64,000 nt of DNA, taken from positions 495,482 to 559,481 of the forward strand of contig RDEW01000019.1 of assembly GCA_011109175.1 (NCBI GenBank), in the 5' to 3' direction. Numbering within the stretch: the stretch's first letter is position 1; each line of letters starts with the position of its first letter. The notes under the pieces were generated by a model, which worked only from the letters and a program-made list of their open reading frames with translations, did no database searches and had not been told where the DNA came from. Shown here one piece after another: positions 46,473 through 57,080 of this stretch. The position numbers and the translations under genes were made by a program. This stretch comes from Dicyema japonicum (taxonomy: Eukaryota > Dicyemida > Rhombozoa > Dicyemidae).

Positions 46473-46817
46473 TCAATTTATTATTTGTTCAACCTCCCTC
46501 TTACCGAAGAGCCTTAGAAAATATTCATCTACGGTTTCATGCTGGTCTTCTGTGATGTCACCAAAGAGGGAACTGTAGTCTGGAATGAATTCATCTTTGA
46601 ATGAATATTGATTTTCATCTATTGATGATTCATGTACTGGAAAATACTCGTTGTCGTCCAATTTGATGAGTCTGATGACATTCCGGGATGTCACTCTCCT
46701 TGTGGTACTAGACTCCTGAATCCTGTAAGAAAATAAAGATTCAATAGAGTTTACATTTAGAAGAGTGGAAACACCCGTTCTAAAAAATTCGTCAATTACA
46801 TTAACAGAGACAGTCAT
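46473..46817 (-). CDS. unassigned 114-aa protein, possible TONDU-like motif
   Basis: An intact acidic frame starts MTVSVNVIDEFFRTGVSTLL and continues LIKLDDNEYFPVHESSIDEN. It ends DEYFLRLFGKREVEQIIN. It is not a retroelement fragment as far as I can see. ETVDEYFLRLFG near the end loosely resembles the Vestigial-like TONDU pattern (VDxHFxxxLG) with His to Tyr and Leu to Phe changes, which is weak evidence. A GTAAGAG donor-like site overlaps LFGKRE near 46488-46494, so the last residues may be intronic. A TTATTTTCTTACAG acceptor-like string lies at 46724-46737, but no in-frame splice uses it. Function unknown. Confidence 0.4.
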   Translation of the reverse strand: MTVSVNVIDEFFRTGVSTLLNVNSIESLFSYRIQESSTTRRVTSRNVIRLIKLDDNEYFPVHESSIDENQYSFKDEFIPDYSSLFGDITEDQHETVDEYFLRLFGKREVEQIIN

Positions 46818-46904
46818 TCCACGTGAAACAATATATTTTATGACGTAAATTTAATTTAAATAAATTGTTAATTAAATTCTAAATTAAGAAATAAAATTAT
46901 TTTT

Positions 46905-47510
46905 AAATCGTTGAAATATTCTATATATGGAAATTGACCCTCGGCATGAAAAGACCCTTATGTACTCTATTGATATACAGAAGGCTTTTGACTCGAAGAT
47001 TTTTGGCTCTAATATACCAAACAATTTGAAAATTTGGCTTATAAACGTCCTCGACGGAAGAAGAGGATGAGTAATTTCACATTCTTTATTTTCTGTCACT
47101 AAACTTTTGCCGAATATGGTCTCACAAGTATTCCCGAGATTTACTGGAAAACCTGAACTGTTGGCTTACGAGGAACCTATTGCACACAAGTCCTGAAAAG
47201 TAGAGTTCAATGATTTTCACTAAAAATAGAAGACGGATAAACTCGGTACCTTTTTTGACCATTGATGGAATATCAATCCACTCCACTAACTATATCAAAA
47301 TACTGGAGATCACATACGACACCTTTGTGAACTTTATCAACGTCATCTTCTCCCAACAAAAACTAAATTTTGTAAATACTGAAGTGTGTCGGCTATCGGG
47401 AGGAACACGAAGAAAAGATGATGATGCTGCTTAAGGAGGCCGGGATAAACGGAGGGCACCCACTCTCTTGTATTTTATTTTGTCTGTGATTCTTGGTTTT
47501 AAAATAAAAT
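46905..47510 (+). mobile_element. LINE-B, internally deleted
   Basis: RT palm YSIDIQKAFDSKIFGS and NNLKIWLINVLDGRRG (46960-47070), a middle fragment, then the C-terminal MMMLLKEAGI-N (GIT lost) and the tail ACTCTCTTGTATTTTATTTT with AAATAAATAAATA. Same 3' subfamily as 15.51-15.63 kb. Confidence 0.7.
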
Positions 47511-47757
47511 AAATAAATACTATTTTGCAAGTCCGATATGGGAAATGCAGATTTAACGCTCCTTGTCATTGAAATTGTCCTCAATTCAAGGAGACTGGAG
47601 TAAAGTTGATTGAACCAGAACACAAGATTCAAGATAAATTGCTGCCATATTATATTGAGAATAAATATACTTTTCAATAAAAACATTCTAATAAAATATC
47701 AGTTATTGGATTAAGATTTATATTAAACATAAATTAAAAAAAATTAATAAATAATTA

Positions 47758-47829
47758 GGCCTTATAGCTCAGTGGTAGAGCATTGGTCTTGTAAACCAAG
47801 GGTCGAGGGTTCGACTCCCTCTGGGCCTT
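47758..47829 (+). tRNA. tRNA-Thr (anticodon TGT)
   Basis: Cloverleaf: D stem GCTC/GAGC, anticodon stem TTGGT/ACCAA with loop CTTGTAA (anticodon TGT, decoding ACA), T stem GAGGG/CCCTC with TTCGACT loop, and pol III TTTT terminator right after. A box TAGCTCAGTGGTAGAG and B box GGTTCGACTC are intact. The acceptor stem GGCCTTA/TGGGCCT pairs with one C-C mismatch, or one G is missing on the 3' side compared with other animal tRNA-Thr genes. It may be functional or slightly decayed. No intron. Confidence 0.88.
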
Positions 47830-47834
47830 TTATT

Positions 47835-48695
47835 TTATTTAAAAATTATTTTTAGGAAAAAAAATTTTACGACAAATTTAAATTTTTATTTCATTCTCTT
47901 TTATTATCATTTTGACTTGTATTACTGATGTTTTTCATGTAGAGTGTTTAAATCAGACGTCAAAGACTAGCAGAAGAGCAACTCCAACGGGGATTGTATT
48001 CCTGTTAAGCAGAGTTCAACTCCCCGACCGGGAATGCATGAGCCAGGTCCCTACATTATCAGCAGTTGCTGCAGTCAGACAATATTCTTCATAGTGATTT
48101 ATCTAGGGTTCTAAGACAAACCATAGGAGGAAGTATCAATCAACAATAACGTTGTTTGTCTCGTTGAATCGATTTCTGCTTATTGAAGAAGTGGTTTTCC
48201 AGCGATCGTGGTGATTAAAAGCCCCCCTCTCCCGATGGGATTACTGTCTTGACCTTCTCTCGAAGGAAATGCCTGATTTGGGATGGGCATGCACATACAC
48301 CTTTTTCCCAGTCAAGATTTTCAGACTACACTTTAAAAGCTATGTAGACAACACAAGCATTTGACAACTCTAAAATAGGAAAATATGACAGTCTCTCTAC
48401 CAGATTCCATGAACATCCCGTTGTCTCTAGACCAGAAGAGTCTTTGGGTACAAGATTGTCTTTTTTCTATGATCACTTGAGTAAATGATATCGAAAGTGA
48501 GTAATGAGTGTCAGGAAACTAAATAGTTGTTTCAAAGGATTTCTCTGGAAGTTGGGAAAACAACTATTCATTCTCTTATTGGATTATTTTGATTGTTTTG
48601 CTAAGTAATAAATTGTTTTTGTTAAAAAAGCATAAAACTATTACTGAAAATTATGGAAAAATACTTAATTTTTATAATTAGCTAAGGATTATCGT
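47835..48695. other. no gene recognised
   Basis: No assignable coding or repeat signal. Confidence 0.35.
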
Positions 48696-48699
48696 TTCC

Positions 48700-48965
48700 A
48701 AATCTCTGAAAATCACTCTTTTTTAGTTGAGTTGTTTATTAAGAGACAAAATCGAAATAGTTGTCAACGTGGCTACTTTCTCTAAGGACTTTGATTAAGA
48801 TGCTCTCAAAAAGCTATCAGTGTTCTCAGAAATCACCAAACCGAGATTAGACTTCCAACTACTCAGAAAAAGGCGTGGGACGAATGTCCGAAAGCTCCGG
48901 AAGTTTCCACGGGGTAGATAACGAAGTCACGTAATGGGGAAGGTCAACATATTTTTTCACTTGGG
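48700..48965 (+). mobile_element. possible LINE-D scrap
   Basis: Encodes NHQTEIRLPTTQKKAWDECP, reminiscent of the segment between RT and the nuclease-like domain in LINE-D-type proteins. Confidence 0.35.
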
Positions 48966-49078
48966 GCACTGGTTCGTATGGGTAGAAGGTTGCATTTTTT
49001 TGATTTTTAAAGTGACATATATCAATTCTCTTATTATCAGAATTTTATTTTTTATGATGGCAACCATAATTTTCTACT

Positions 49079-49279
49079 GTGATTTTTAGCGTGCTACATT
49101 TTTTTGAGGCTTCTTACAAAGGTTATGTGAAAGATAGTTTACAATATCGAACTTTAAAAGACATTTTACGTAATAAATTAAGTTTAACCATTGGCCCATG
49201 CCTAGTTGGTGGGCTATGTGACATATTTCAACAGCTTTACATTAGAATCAATTATTTCTCTTTTTCTCACATCATTTAA
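49079..49279 (+). other. unassigned 66-codon frame
   Basis: FEASYKGYVKDSLQYRTLKD and LTIGPCLVGGLCDIFQQLY look like ordinary protein and the codon texture is gene-like, but no start context, splice partner or family was identified. Confidence 0.25.
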
Positions 49280-49310
49280 AAGTCGTCCCAAAAACTTGAT
49301 CCAAGATTCC

Positions 49311-49400
49311 ATTTAAAGAACCAAATAAATCTGTTGAGAAAAACAAAAAGTTACTATTTAAAGAACGAAATAAATCTGTTAAGAAAAACAACAATCAGTG
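49311..49400. repeat. 45-bp tandem duplication
   Basis: Two adjacent units start ATTTAAAGAACCAAATAAAT (49311) and ATTTAAAGAACGAAATAAAT (49356), differing at a few positions. Confidence 0.8.
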
Positions 49401-49954
49401 GCTGCTCTCAGAATCGAGAAAGCATTTCCCCTTATAATGTACAAGAAAATGCGCTCAATGAGCCAGCTCCGTTCTTTTCTATCATTTCCTTCTTCGGGAT
49501 AAGCGATCTGTTTTTTGTTTAGCAAGGTCAGTGACCTACTTCCTATGATTCCTGACGTTTCCACGACGATCGGTTCAAAAATGAACTTTCCACTTACATT
49601 AGTATTTTATCTCTTTAATATTAATCGCCGCTTCTTCGCCAAACAAGCACTATTAATCAAACATTCTAAAAAATCTGAGTCTGGCCATACTCACAAATCA
49701 CAACGTCTGCAAAACCCAAAACCTTCTCAATTTACCTCGGTGGCTATCGTGAGAGACAACGAGTCAATTATGGAGGATAGGTAAACAATTATAACTGAAT
49801 AAATGTTAACTAAATATATTAAGAAAATAAACTAATTTTTATTGTGAATAAAGATTATTCTTCTTAAATTATGAAATATTAAATTTTGTAATTTTATGAC
49901 TGTTTGTTAGCTAATAAAAATGTGTATTAGTAATATTCCTAAATAAATTCAATT

Positions 49955-50285
49955 AATGGGCTAGATAGCTTAGTGGTCAGGATATAATATGCCAGTTGGA
50001 TTCGTGTTAAATCCCCTCTATTGGCTATTTTTTCTGAGGTTTCTGTTTTTTTGTTCCTTATCTTTTTTCATTCTACTAGATCATGTGTCATTTGATTTTT
50101 CTGTCTCAGGTGGTGCCAAGCGCCAGAAGGATAAAAAAGGATTATTTAATCCACTGAGGGGCTTCACACAATTGCATAGACTGGACGATTTCTCTCCTTT
50201 TCACTGGTTCTGAATCGACCTGTCGATATTGGAAAGTCTTTCTGTTGCTGTTAACATGGAGATTTAATTACTTGTTAGCTATTAA
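49955..50285 (+). mobile_element. SINE-2, diverged, with tRNA-like head
   Basis: Head GGGCTAGATAGCTTAGTGG (A-box-like) and a damaged B box, then the SINE-2 body in order: CATGTGTCATTTGA, CAAGCGCCAGAAGG, GGATTATTTAATCCACTGAG and GGGGCTTCACACAATTGC. The head suggests SINE-2 is also tRNA-derived. Confidence 0.65.
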
Positions 50286-50412
50286 TTTTTTTAATTGATA
50301 AAATAAACTAAAATAACTCAATTTTTAATTTCATATTATCTAGCCAAAACTGACTTTGTAGAAATCAAAATTATCTAAAAAAATATTGGAACAAAAAATG
50401 TTAATTTAGAAT

Positions 50413-50715
50413 TCAGGATGATTTATCTTCAGAACTAGCAGGATCATGATCCTTCAAAAGTTGGAGCAACCTTTCATCGGTCTATAAAATTAAACACTAC
50501 AATACTCGTGGAGTTTTAGGATTGATTCTTACGTAAATCTTGCACCCTTCATTACGAGTTGATACATCGATTGTGTCAGGATTTAGAGAGCGAAAAAATT
50601 CTAATATACTACGATCATATTCATCTAAATAATATCTTTTCCTTTTTATGTTTATCATAGGCTGTTTTTTTGAGGCGTTAGGTGAGTCGCTATCTGAAGT
50701 CGTAGTCAAAACCAT
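50413..50715 (-). CDS. unassigned 92-aa gene with a 24-nt intron
   Basis: Exon 1 (50715-50506, 70 codons) begins MVLTTTSDSDSPNASKKQPM and contains KRKRYYLDEYDRSILEFFRS and DTIDVSTRNEGCKIYV. Intron 50505-50482 (24 nt, GTATTG...TTATAG) joins in phase 0 to exon 2 (50481-50413): TDERLLQLLKDHDPASSEDK-SS-stop. An alternative donor GTAAGA at 50532 would give a 51-nt intron and drop nine residues, also in frame. The protein is charged, with an Asp/Ser-rich N-terminus and no membrane segment. The micro-intron matches the other genes of the window, which supports a real gene. No family recognised. Confidence 0.55.
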
Positions 50716-50814
50716 TTTATTAAATAAACATTGAATATTTTTATGAAAAATATTTAAAAAGCAAATTAGAGTTTTTAAGTATTTATTTTAAAAACAAAAA
50801 AACAAAAAAATATA

Positions 50815-51235
50815 GATAGAGGGGCGAAGTCCTAACTGGTCGTTATTCCATTTCTGAGCTGGAATAAAATCCTCGATTTTTCCTTAGTCTGTTCAAAAAC
50901 AGATCTCAACGATTCTTCAGGTATAAAGAGTGGCACAGAATCGAAGGCGGATTAAGAAAAGAGGTGGCTGAATGCCTCCGTCTTGTGATCGTCTAGAAGG
51001 CAAAATGGGCACAGCGAAAAAAAACGATATTCTGATTCTGTTCATATATTCTTGGACATCTGTATGGTTAACGCATGAACTCCCCGGGGTATGGAAGCTA
51101 AGTTTCCTCAATTTTCAGCGGTGGACGCCTCAGAAACTGTTTGCTATTAATGGCATTAGTCGAAACCCGATCGTTAATGGTTTGAACTGCAAATGGGGGT
51201 TTAGTCAGCCATTTCTTAGATGAACATGAAAAAAA
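50815..51235 (-). mobile_element. possible LINE-D remnant, minus strand
   Basis: GAAGTCCTAACTGGTCGTTATTCC at the left end parallels the start of the LINE-D copies at 33.99 and 38.30 kb (GTCCTAACTGCGTGGCTATT). The rest is not assignable. Confidence 0.35.
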
Positions 51236-51239
51236 TGAA

Positions 51240-52205
51240 GAGTTTCATTCTTCATTATGTGATATAGACATTTCATATTTTGTATGTTTTGGAAGTTAAA
51301 ATTGCAATTAATTGCATTCAAATTTAAGTAGGATGTAAAATTAAAAAACACATAGTTAGATATCATTCATATCAATTAGGTTTTGAATTAAATTGAAAAT
51401 TCCAAAATCACGGTAAAACAAAACAAAGTTATATTGAGAAGTTCTCTGAACCACACAGAAGCAAATTTAGAGTTTATAAACGGATGCTCATATTTACACA
51501 GGCTCAATTCTCCGTTATACTAATTAGGAGCACAAGAGGATTCCTCTTTTGCTTTTAATGGTATTTTTAGGAAGCTATGATTTTCTGGTATTTCTTTAAA
51601 GATGAATGAACCAAACATGGCTTATGTGCAAGAAATGCACAGCTCTATGAAGTGCTTATGGATACTCCCTTATTTATTTGTTTATTGCCTCGAGATCACC
51701 AGATTAAAGAGAGAGAAAATCGTCAACTAACAAAGTGAACTCAGATGTTCCCACTGTCAGAGTGAGACATATCCATTCTAAGAATAACATCCATCAATAA
51801 CCGCTATTGTGGGAACCTTTCCGATGGAATATATTTATATGATACCATTTATAGACTGGCAGGCACTGAGCGTCTTCTTGTACAAGTGGATCACATGCCA
51901 CCTCTTAGGAATTTAAGATGGAAGAGAGCATAAAAGAATTCTTCAACAGTTATGCAATAATGTGAACTAACAGTCAATTCAACACGTGCTGCAGAAATAG
52001 ACACCATTCTACCGAGATGAATCACGTTATTATTTTGATATCCGATCTTCCATAGCCGTGAGAGACTTAGTCAGTTTTGGTTTATTAATTTAATGCAGTT
52101 GGTGGTAAACATTTCAGTCAGTTTTAGGTTTATAAATTTAATTATGTTAATTTTAAATATTTCATTAATTTAAAGTTTTTAAATTAACAATAGTTTAGTG
52201 GTCTT
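51240..52205. other. no gene; SINE-2 scrap on minus strand at 51840-51925
   Basis: GGCAGGCACTGAGCGTCTTC followed by GTGGATCACATG is SINE-2 core in reverse. Elsewhere no signal is identified. The 3' part is the putative upstream region of the PDRG1-like gene. Confidence 0.4.
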
Positions 52206-52207
52206 AA

Positions 52208-52670
52208 ATGAAGGACAAACAATCAAAATCTATAGAAGACAAAAATATAGAATTTTTCAGAGAAGCTGAAAAGTATGCATGTGATCTATTATCTCTGAAG
52301 TCTGAATCACTAGCTTTAAACAAACAAAGGAACAGTAATCGTGAAGCTATTCGGTAAATTTATCAAAGTATGTCTTAGAGCTCTGGAAAGTCAAGGGAAA
52401 GACTATTCTTGGATTTATTTGAATAATTTATTTATTAAGTTTGACAAGAACTCTGCGCTTAATAGGATCAAAAAAGGTGAAATTAGAATTCTAATGGTAG
52501 ACCAATCAACGTTGGAATCTCGAGTAAATGAAATTAGGAATGAAATGAAGGTGTGTGTTGAAAAGCTTGATGACTTGGATATTATTGATAACCACCCAAT
52601 TTCCGCATTTCGGCTAAATCCAATTTCTAATTCTGACATGAAAAATATTAAAAATTTTTATCAGTTATAA
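52208..52670 (+). CDS. PDRG1 homologue (prefoldin-like), three exons
   Basis: PDRG1 is a small prefoldin-like subunit of the PAQosome (R2TP/prefoldin-like) complex that helps assemble RNA polymerases and other machines. Exons: 52208-52353, 52379-52476, 52501-52670; introns of 25 nt (GTAAAT...CTTAG) and 24 nt (GTGAAA...GGTAG). The spliced product is 137 aa against ~133 in human. Matches to the family: NKQRNSNREAIRALE (human TKRNQNREGLRALQ), YLNNLFIKF (human GNMFIKM), a second coiled coil DQSTLESRVNEIRNEMK, and the terminal SAFRLNPISNSDMKNIK (human KGFNLNPLNQDELKALK). The layout is two coiled-coil helices joined by a beta hairpin. The ATG at 52208 is the first in frame before the first helix. 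A poly(A) signal AATAAA lies at 52751-52756. No lesion. Confidence 0.9.
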
Positions 52671-52835
52671 TTAATCTTTTTTTACTGAGATCAATAAGCA
52701 AGTTGAATCAAAATATGTTCAGTCTAATCATCACTAGGGCGATTTTTGTCAATAAAGTCAAAAATTCATACGTTTTTTAAAATTTTTTAAAACTTATAAA
52801 AATTTAATTTTTATCTAAAATATTATATAATCAAC

Positions 52836-53045
52836 TTATCCTTGGCTGACTCTCTGATACATAGTGGAGAAAACGATCTTATCTTGCTTATGAATGCGAC
52901 ATCTTTTCAACAGATTAGGACCAAGACATCCAGGCAGCCAAATATAAATTACAACATTATTTGAATTGTTTTCTTGTGTTACTGAACGAAAATCGACTGA
53001 AATAAGCATTCCATCCTTATTCACTTCGAACAAAAAAATGTCAAA
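52836..53045 (-). other. candidate terminal exon, minus strand
   Basis: A minus-strand frame reads VNKDGMLISVDFRSVTQENN, then VVIYIWLPGCLGPNLL, ending QRVSQG-stop at 52836. It reads like real protein and is cut at its 5' side by a SINE-1 fragment. It may be the last exon of a gene truncated by that insertion. No family recognised. Confidence 0.3.
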
Positions 53046-53255
53046 CACCTGATGGAAGGTGCTAAAAAGGCTTGACGAGTGACGCTGCCATCAGTGGAGA
53101 TTCACTGCGGAATTGGATAGTCTGAAAGGACATACACCCAAAAAAAGAAAACAAAGAAGTGAAGAGTATTCCTTGGTTCTCCCTCTACGATTAGTTATAA
53201 TAATTGTTCTTTACTTAAATAAAGTGTGTGTTCTGCACGTGTGAAACCTAGGCAT
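53045..53255 (+). mobile_element. SINE-1, 5'-truncated
   Basis: Lacks the tRNA-like head. The body GAGTGACGCTGCCATCAGTG and the A-rich segment continue to AATAAAGTGTGTGTTCTGCA. Confidence 0.8.
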
Positions 53256-53319
53256 TTTACGTACTTATGGCAACGCGGGAGTGCTTACTTTATTAATGGA
53301 AAGTCGAGAACTATCCCGT

Positions 53320-53630
53320 ACTAAAAACAGTTTACTCTCAGTACATTGAACCGTGCATTTCCTATGCAAGTGCTTCATAGGGACCTTACATCTCTTGACT
53401 AATGTACAGAAAATAGCGGCTACACAAAAAGGCTTTTGAAGTGACAGAGAAGTGGTCTATGGACATATAGAACATTATGTCGACATTATTGGAGATTATA
53501 GTCAAAATGAACATCAGAGAAGACCTGATCAAACGTGATCAGGAGAAACCTCGACCAAAACGAGTTTGTGTAGGATATAGGCAGGAACATCGAGCCAAAT
53601 TGAGAGCCTGAATTAAATTAGTCAGGATTA
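53320..53630 (+). mobile_element. LINE-B C-terminal fragment
   Basis: QYIEPCISYASAS (compare QFIEPSISYACAS at 13.1 kb), then EVTEKWSMDI and RPKRVCVGYRQEHRAKLRA, all LINE-B C-terminal elements. The GIT end is missing. Confidence 0.65.
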
Positions 53631-53836
53631 CTTAGTTTGTTTTTTTCAGTTTAACGATGGTCTTCGAATAAAAATTGATTTGATGGTCCTTAAGCAAAAG
53701 TTTACTCAAAATGCATTTTAAATAAAAAGTGACATTCTGATAAAAAATGAAAAGGAATCTCATTTTTTTCTTAATGAGTGATCTTGTAACAATAAATAAT
53801 GCAATAAAGTAATAATTGAGAACCAAGTCAACAGAA

Positions 53837-54004
53837 TTACTGTCTAATTACCAGTGGAGGAAGTGACAGTTCAATTATTTCCGAATCTTTGACTATAAAT
53901 GATGATTCCCCACTTATTAAGCTTCTCTTAGATGCTTGAATTCCTGGATCTAATTTATCGGACATTATTTGAAGGATATCCGACGTGTCTTTTATTTCTA
54001 TCAT
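53837..54004 (-). CDS. candidate 55-aa ORF, minus strand
   Basis: ATG at 54004: begins MIEIKDTSDILQIMSDKLDP and ends ELSLPPLVIRQ-stop. No similarity to the mobile elements here, and balanced amphipathic composition. A GTAATTAG donor-like site near the end means the real C-terminus could be spliced. Function unknown; could be chance. Confidence 0.3.
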   Translation of the reverse strand: MIEIKDTSDILQIMSDKLDPGIQASKRSLISGESSFIVKDSEIIELSLPPLVIRQ

Positions 54005-54169
54005 TATACATAACGATTACACCTTTAATTTCCTTCATTAACTCACTTTTGTTCCGTGTAGGTCTTTGACTGATTTTCATAGGACATATCACCAAAATGA
54101 ATAAAAGTATCATCGATCAATCTTGATTATTTTCATTTTTATATTTAAATCGAAGAATTTAGATATTTT

Positions 54170-54529
54170 TTACGAAATGTAATAATTTTTAATAAAGCCT
54201 TTTCACGAGAGCCATAGTATTTATAGCTCCGCATAGGCAGGACACACACTTTATTTAAGTAAAGAACAGTTAATTTTAACTAATCGTAGAACCAAGGAAT
54301 TATCTTCACTTCTTTTTTTCTTTTTTTCTTTTTCTTGTGTGAGTGTCCTTTCTAGACAAATCCAGTTCCGCAGTGAGTATTCACTGATGACGGCGTCACT
54401 CGTCAAACCATTTCTGCATCGTAGATGCGTGGAACCTTCCACCAGGTGAACAGCAGCGAGATTCGAACCCGTAGCCTAAGCCACTTAAACCCGACACCTA
54501 ACCACTACGCCACCCGGCTTACGAAATGT
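54170..54529 (-). mobile_element. SINE-1, full-length, with 11-bp target-site duplication
   Basis: Reverse orientation. The LINE-A-like tail is at the left (AATAAAGCCTTTTCACGAGA) and the tRNA-like head ends at about 54518 (B box read in reverse GATTCGAACCC). Perfect direct repeats TTACGAAATGT flank it at 54170-54180 and 54519-54529, the mark of target-primed retroposition. Very similar to the 31.4- and 57.1-kb copies. Confidence 0.93.
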
Positions 54530-54739
54530 GTTCAATGAATAAAAAAATATAATAAAATGATTTCGACCAAGGTTAAAGCCAAACTAATTCCTTGATCTTG
54601 ACGCGTTCCAGTAGAACCTTCACCCAAGAACAGTGATCGTGAGGTCGTTTATTCAACGAATGGATATAAACTTTTCAAATGTGTATTATGTCTTAATAAT
54701 GATAATGCACATTCACAAAAAGAATATTATATCCTTCCA

Positions 54740-54905
54740 GTCTCTTGTGTCACCCTTGGATGATCCGGTCTCGACGCTTTTCTTGAGATTGATTTTTCGG
54801 AGGCTGTCTAGATCATCTGCGTCTTCTAATGTCACTTTAACAAGTTTTAGATCGATTTTCATTATTGAGGGCAAAGTTGTTCGTGAAACTGATTTCTACC
54901 AAAAA
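54740..54905 (-). mobile_element. LINE-A C-terminal fragment, minus strand
   Basis: Minus-strand translation has RTTLPSIMKIDLK and DADDLDSLRKINLKK, matching the 35.1-kb fragment. Confidence 0.6.
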
Positions 54906-54984
54906 AATAAATGAAATTGTTGCCTACTTAGGTTTCTCAATGATTGTAATAAAAAAACAGCCTTTTCAGCAAGAAGTAGATAAT

Positions 54985-55240
54985 ATTTCCATTACCTAAA
55001 CCTCACCTTAGGCAGAACTAGCATTTTGTTTTAAGAAGTAAAAACAGAATGTTTACTAATCAAAGACAAAAGGTTCTTGACTTCTCGTTTTTTTATAAGT
55101 GTACAAGTTCCATGAGACAATCAAGTTCCGCGTTGTTAAACACTGATGATGGTGGCACTCGTCAACCATAAATAATCATAGATACGTAGAACCTTCAACC
55201 GAATGGATAGCAGCGAGATTCGAATCGAAGACCTTATCAT
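54985..55240 (-). mobile_element. SINE-1 variant remnant, minus strand
   Basis: GACAATCAAGTTCCGCG, GGTGGCACTCGTCAA, GTAGAACCTTCAACC and AGCAGCGAGATTCGAAT follow the SINE-1 order in reverse. The part at 55.0 kb matches 28.43-28.49 kb. Confidence 0.65.
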
Positions 55241-55740
55241 TTTGGTCAAGAACTTATTACTTTGATTGTATTAACGAGAATATATTTTTTGATTATTGAT
55301 AAGACGCAAATAAGAGGAAAAATGTATATTTGATGAAGAATATTGCCTTTCCAACACTCGAAACAGTTTGAAAGTTTTATATTAAAGTTCATTATTTTGG
55401 GTTGACAGGCTTAATTTTGAATACAGAATATGAAGATTATTTTACGGAGGAAGCATTTTTAGACATGAACAGATTCACTTTATGGAAAATCCACGTAAAG
55501 TGAATGAATATATTTCTAAAATCTCAATTGACAGAGATTTTGGAAATACTAAAATATTGAAGTCTCCCACCATCTGTATATGAAAATCTTCGAAATCGTA
55601 CATCCAGTTCTGAATCGGTTGAAAAAGCTAATTCACTAATATTCTCACGAATGATAAAAATTTAAAAACAAAAATATTAATGACAATTTGATTTCACTTT
55701 ATAATAAATATTATTTATAAACAAATACTATTTTTTAAAT
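55241..55740. other. no gene recognised
   Basis: AT-rich, no assignable signal. Confidence 0.35.
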
Positions 55741-55745
55741 TTTAG

Positions 55746-56100
55746 ATGCGAAAATTAAAAATTCTATTTTGCAATTTTAAAAAATTCTATTTTCTGGTTG
55801 CCCTAATTATTACTCATTTTACTTCTGCTGACAGTAGACACTATGGACAAGGGTTTGGGACTGAGAGTTTACATTGGAAAAACCCTATCCAGAGAATAAT
55901 GACAACAGCTGGCATACCACAAGTAGATTCTCTATCCTATTCGTTGTCTATTTGGAATCGGCTATTAGCAGTCTCAGAAAGTTCTACGGTAATAATATTA
56001 TGGAGATTGTGCACACTGACGACGTGGAGTTTGTCTCGAATGACTGGGAATCACTCTGGTATCTGATTGAGGTAGCGCCGAGTCATCTATCCAAATAGTT
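55746..56100 (+). mobile_element. LINE-A RT scrap behind a signal-peptide-like frame
   Basis: From about 55850 the sequence is LINE-A RT: GIPQVDSLSYSLS (compare GVPQGDSLSPILF) and HTDDVEFVSNDWESL (compare YADDLDFVSDDSEFL). The frame 55746-56066 begins with MRKLKILFCNFKKFYFLVAL and runs to FTSA, a credible signal peptide fused by chance or exonisation to the RT relic. Confidence 0.6.
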
Positions 56101-57079
56101 CCCATTCACGACCATCTCAAAGAAAAATAATGTCGAGATCAAAAAGAAGGAGTATCGTAGAAACGAAAGATGGAAAAAGTCTATAATGCTTGATTTTCTC
56201 ATTAGAGATTCTGAAGATATCACCAAAAGAAAATTTTTATCGTCAGTAAATATAAATTTATAATTTTGACTATTAGCTTCCTTAGACATTCCTAAAATAG
56301 TTGGTTAAGTAATCATCATTTTCCTGTAATCATCATTTTTTGGGAAAACCTCAAAATTGAAGAATTTTTCCCCATTTTGGGGTAAGACTGTATTTAATTT
56401 TTAGGCTTAGAAAATCTATTAAAAGGTGTATGTCAACTACTAGCAATTCAAACGATAAATTTGGAGAATATATTCGAATATTAAAAAAATAGTATACGAT
56501 CATAATAATTCGATTCTTGGCATAACCCGGCAAATGCCAGTTAATGTGTTCATAAAGATTTCGTTTAAAATAAGATGTAAAAATAAAATAGAATCCTTAA
56601 ATGCTTTTACCTGGATGAATCGGTAGAAGAAACGTTTGACATACCAGTCAATTTACTATGCACAGGAAAAGAAACCAAAATTTGTTGAAAAATATTAAAA
56701 AGCCATCATTAAAAATAACAAAAAAGTAGATGAAAATTCTGCAAAAAATGAAAGCTTGAATCATGCGAAAATGAGATGTTTACAATTAAGGATGACCAGT
56801 ACTATGCTAGCACGAAAAAAGATCATTTGCTCTCTTCCTCTAGAGGGGTTTCTTTTCCAAAAAATCATATTATCTATTCATGTGTGTAACAACTGCCAAT
56901 TGGTTCTTATATTACTAGCTTATAAACATATAATAACGTTTCCGGATTCCAATAAAAAATAAAACAATTTTAACATTGCCTCTTCTTTTCTACCTTTTAT
57001 AGAATAGCTATTTTCTCTCTAAATAGATATAACATGATCCCTTCTGATCAACCCACACTCCAAGTTATTTTAATAGTTC
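56101..57079. other. no gene; SINE-2 scrap near 56805-56860
   Basis: GATCATTTGCTCT...AGAGGGGTTTC at 56820-56855 is a piece of SINE-2. Otherwise AT-rich and unassigned. Confidence 0.4.
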
Positions 57080-57080
57080 C

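Noticed and set aside
46724-46737. Splice acceptor in the 46.5-kb ORF
   Set aside because: A TTATTTTCTTACAG string looks convincing, but every GT donor upstream gives a frame that stops within a few codons, so the unspliced frame was kept.
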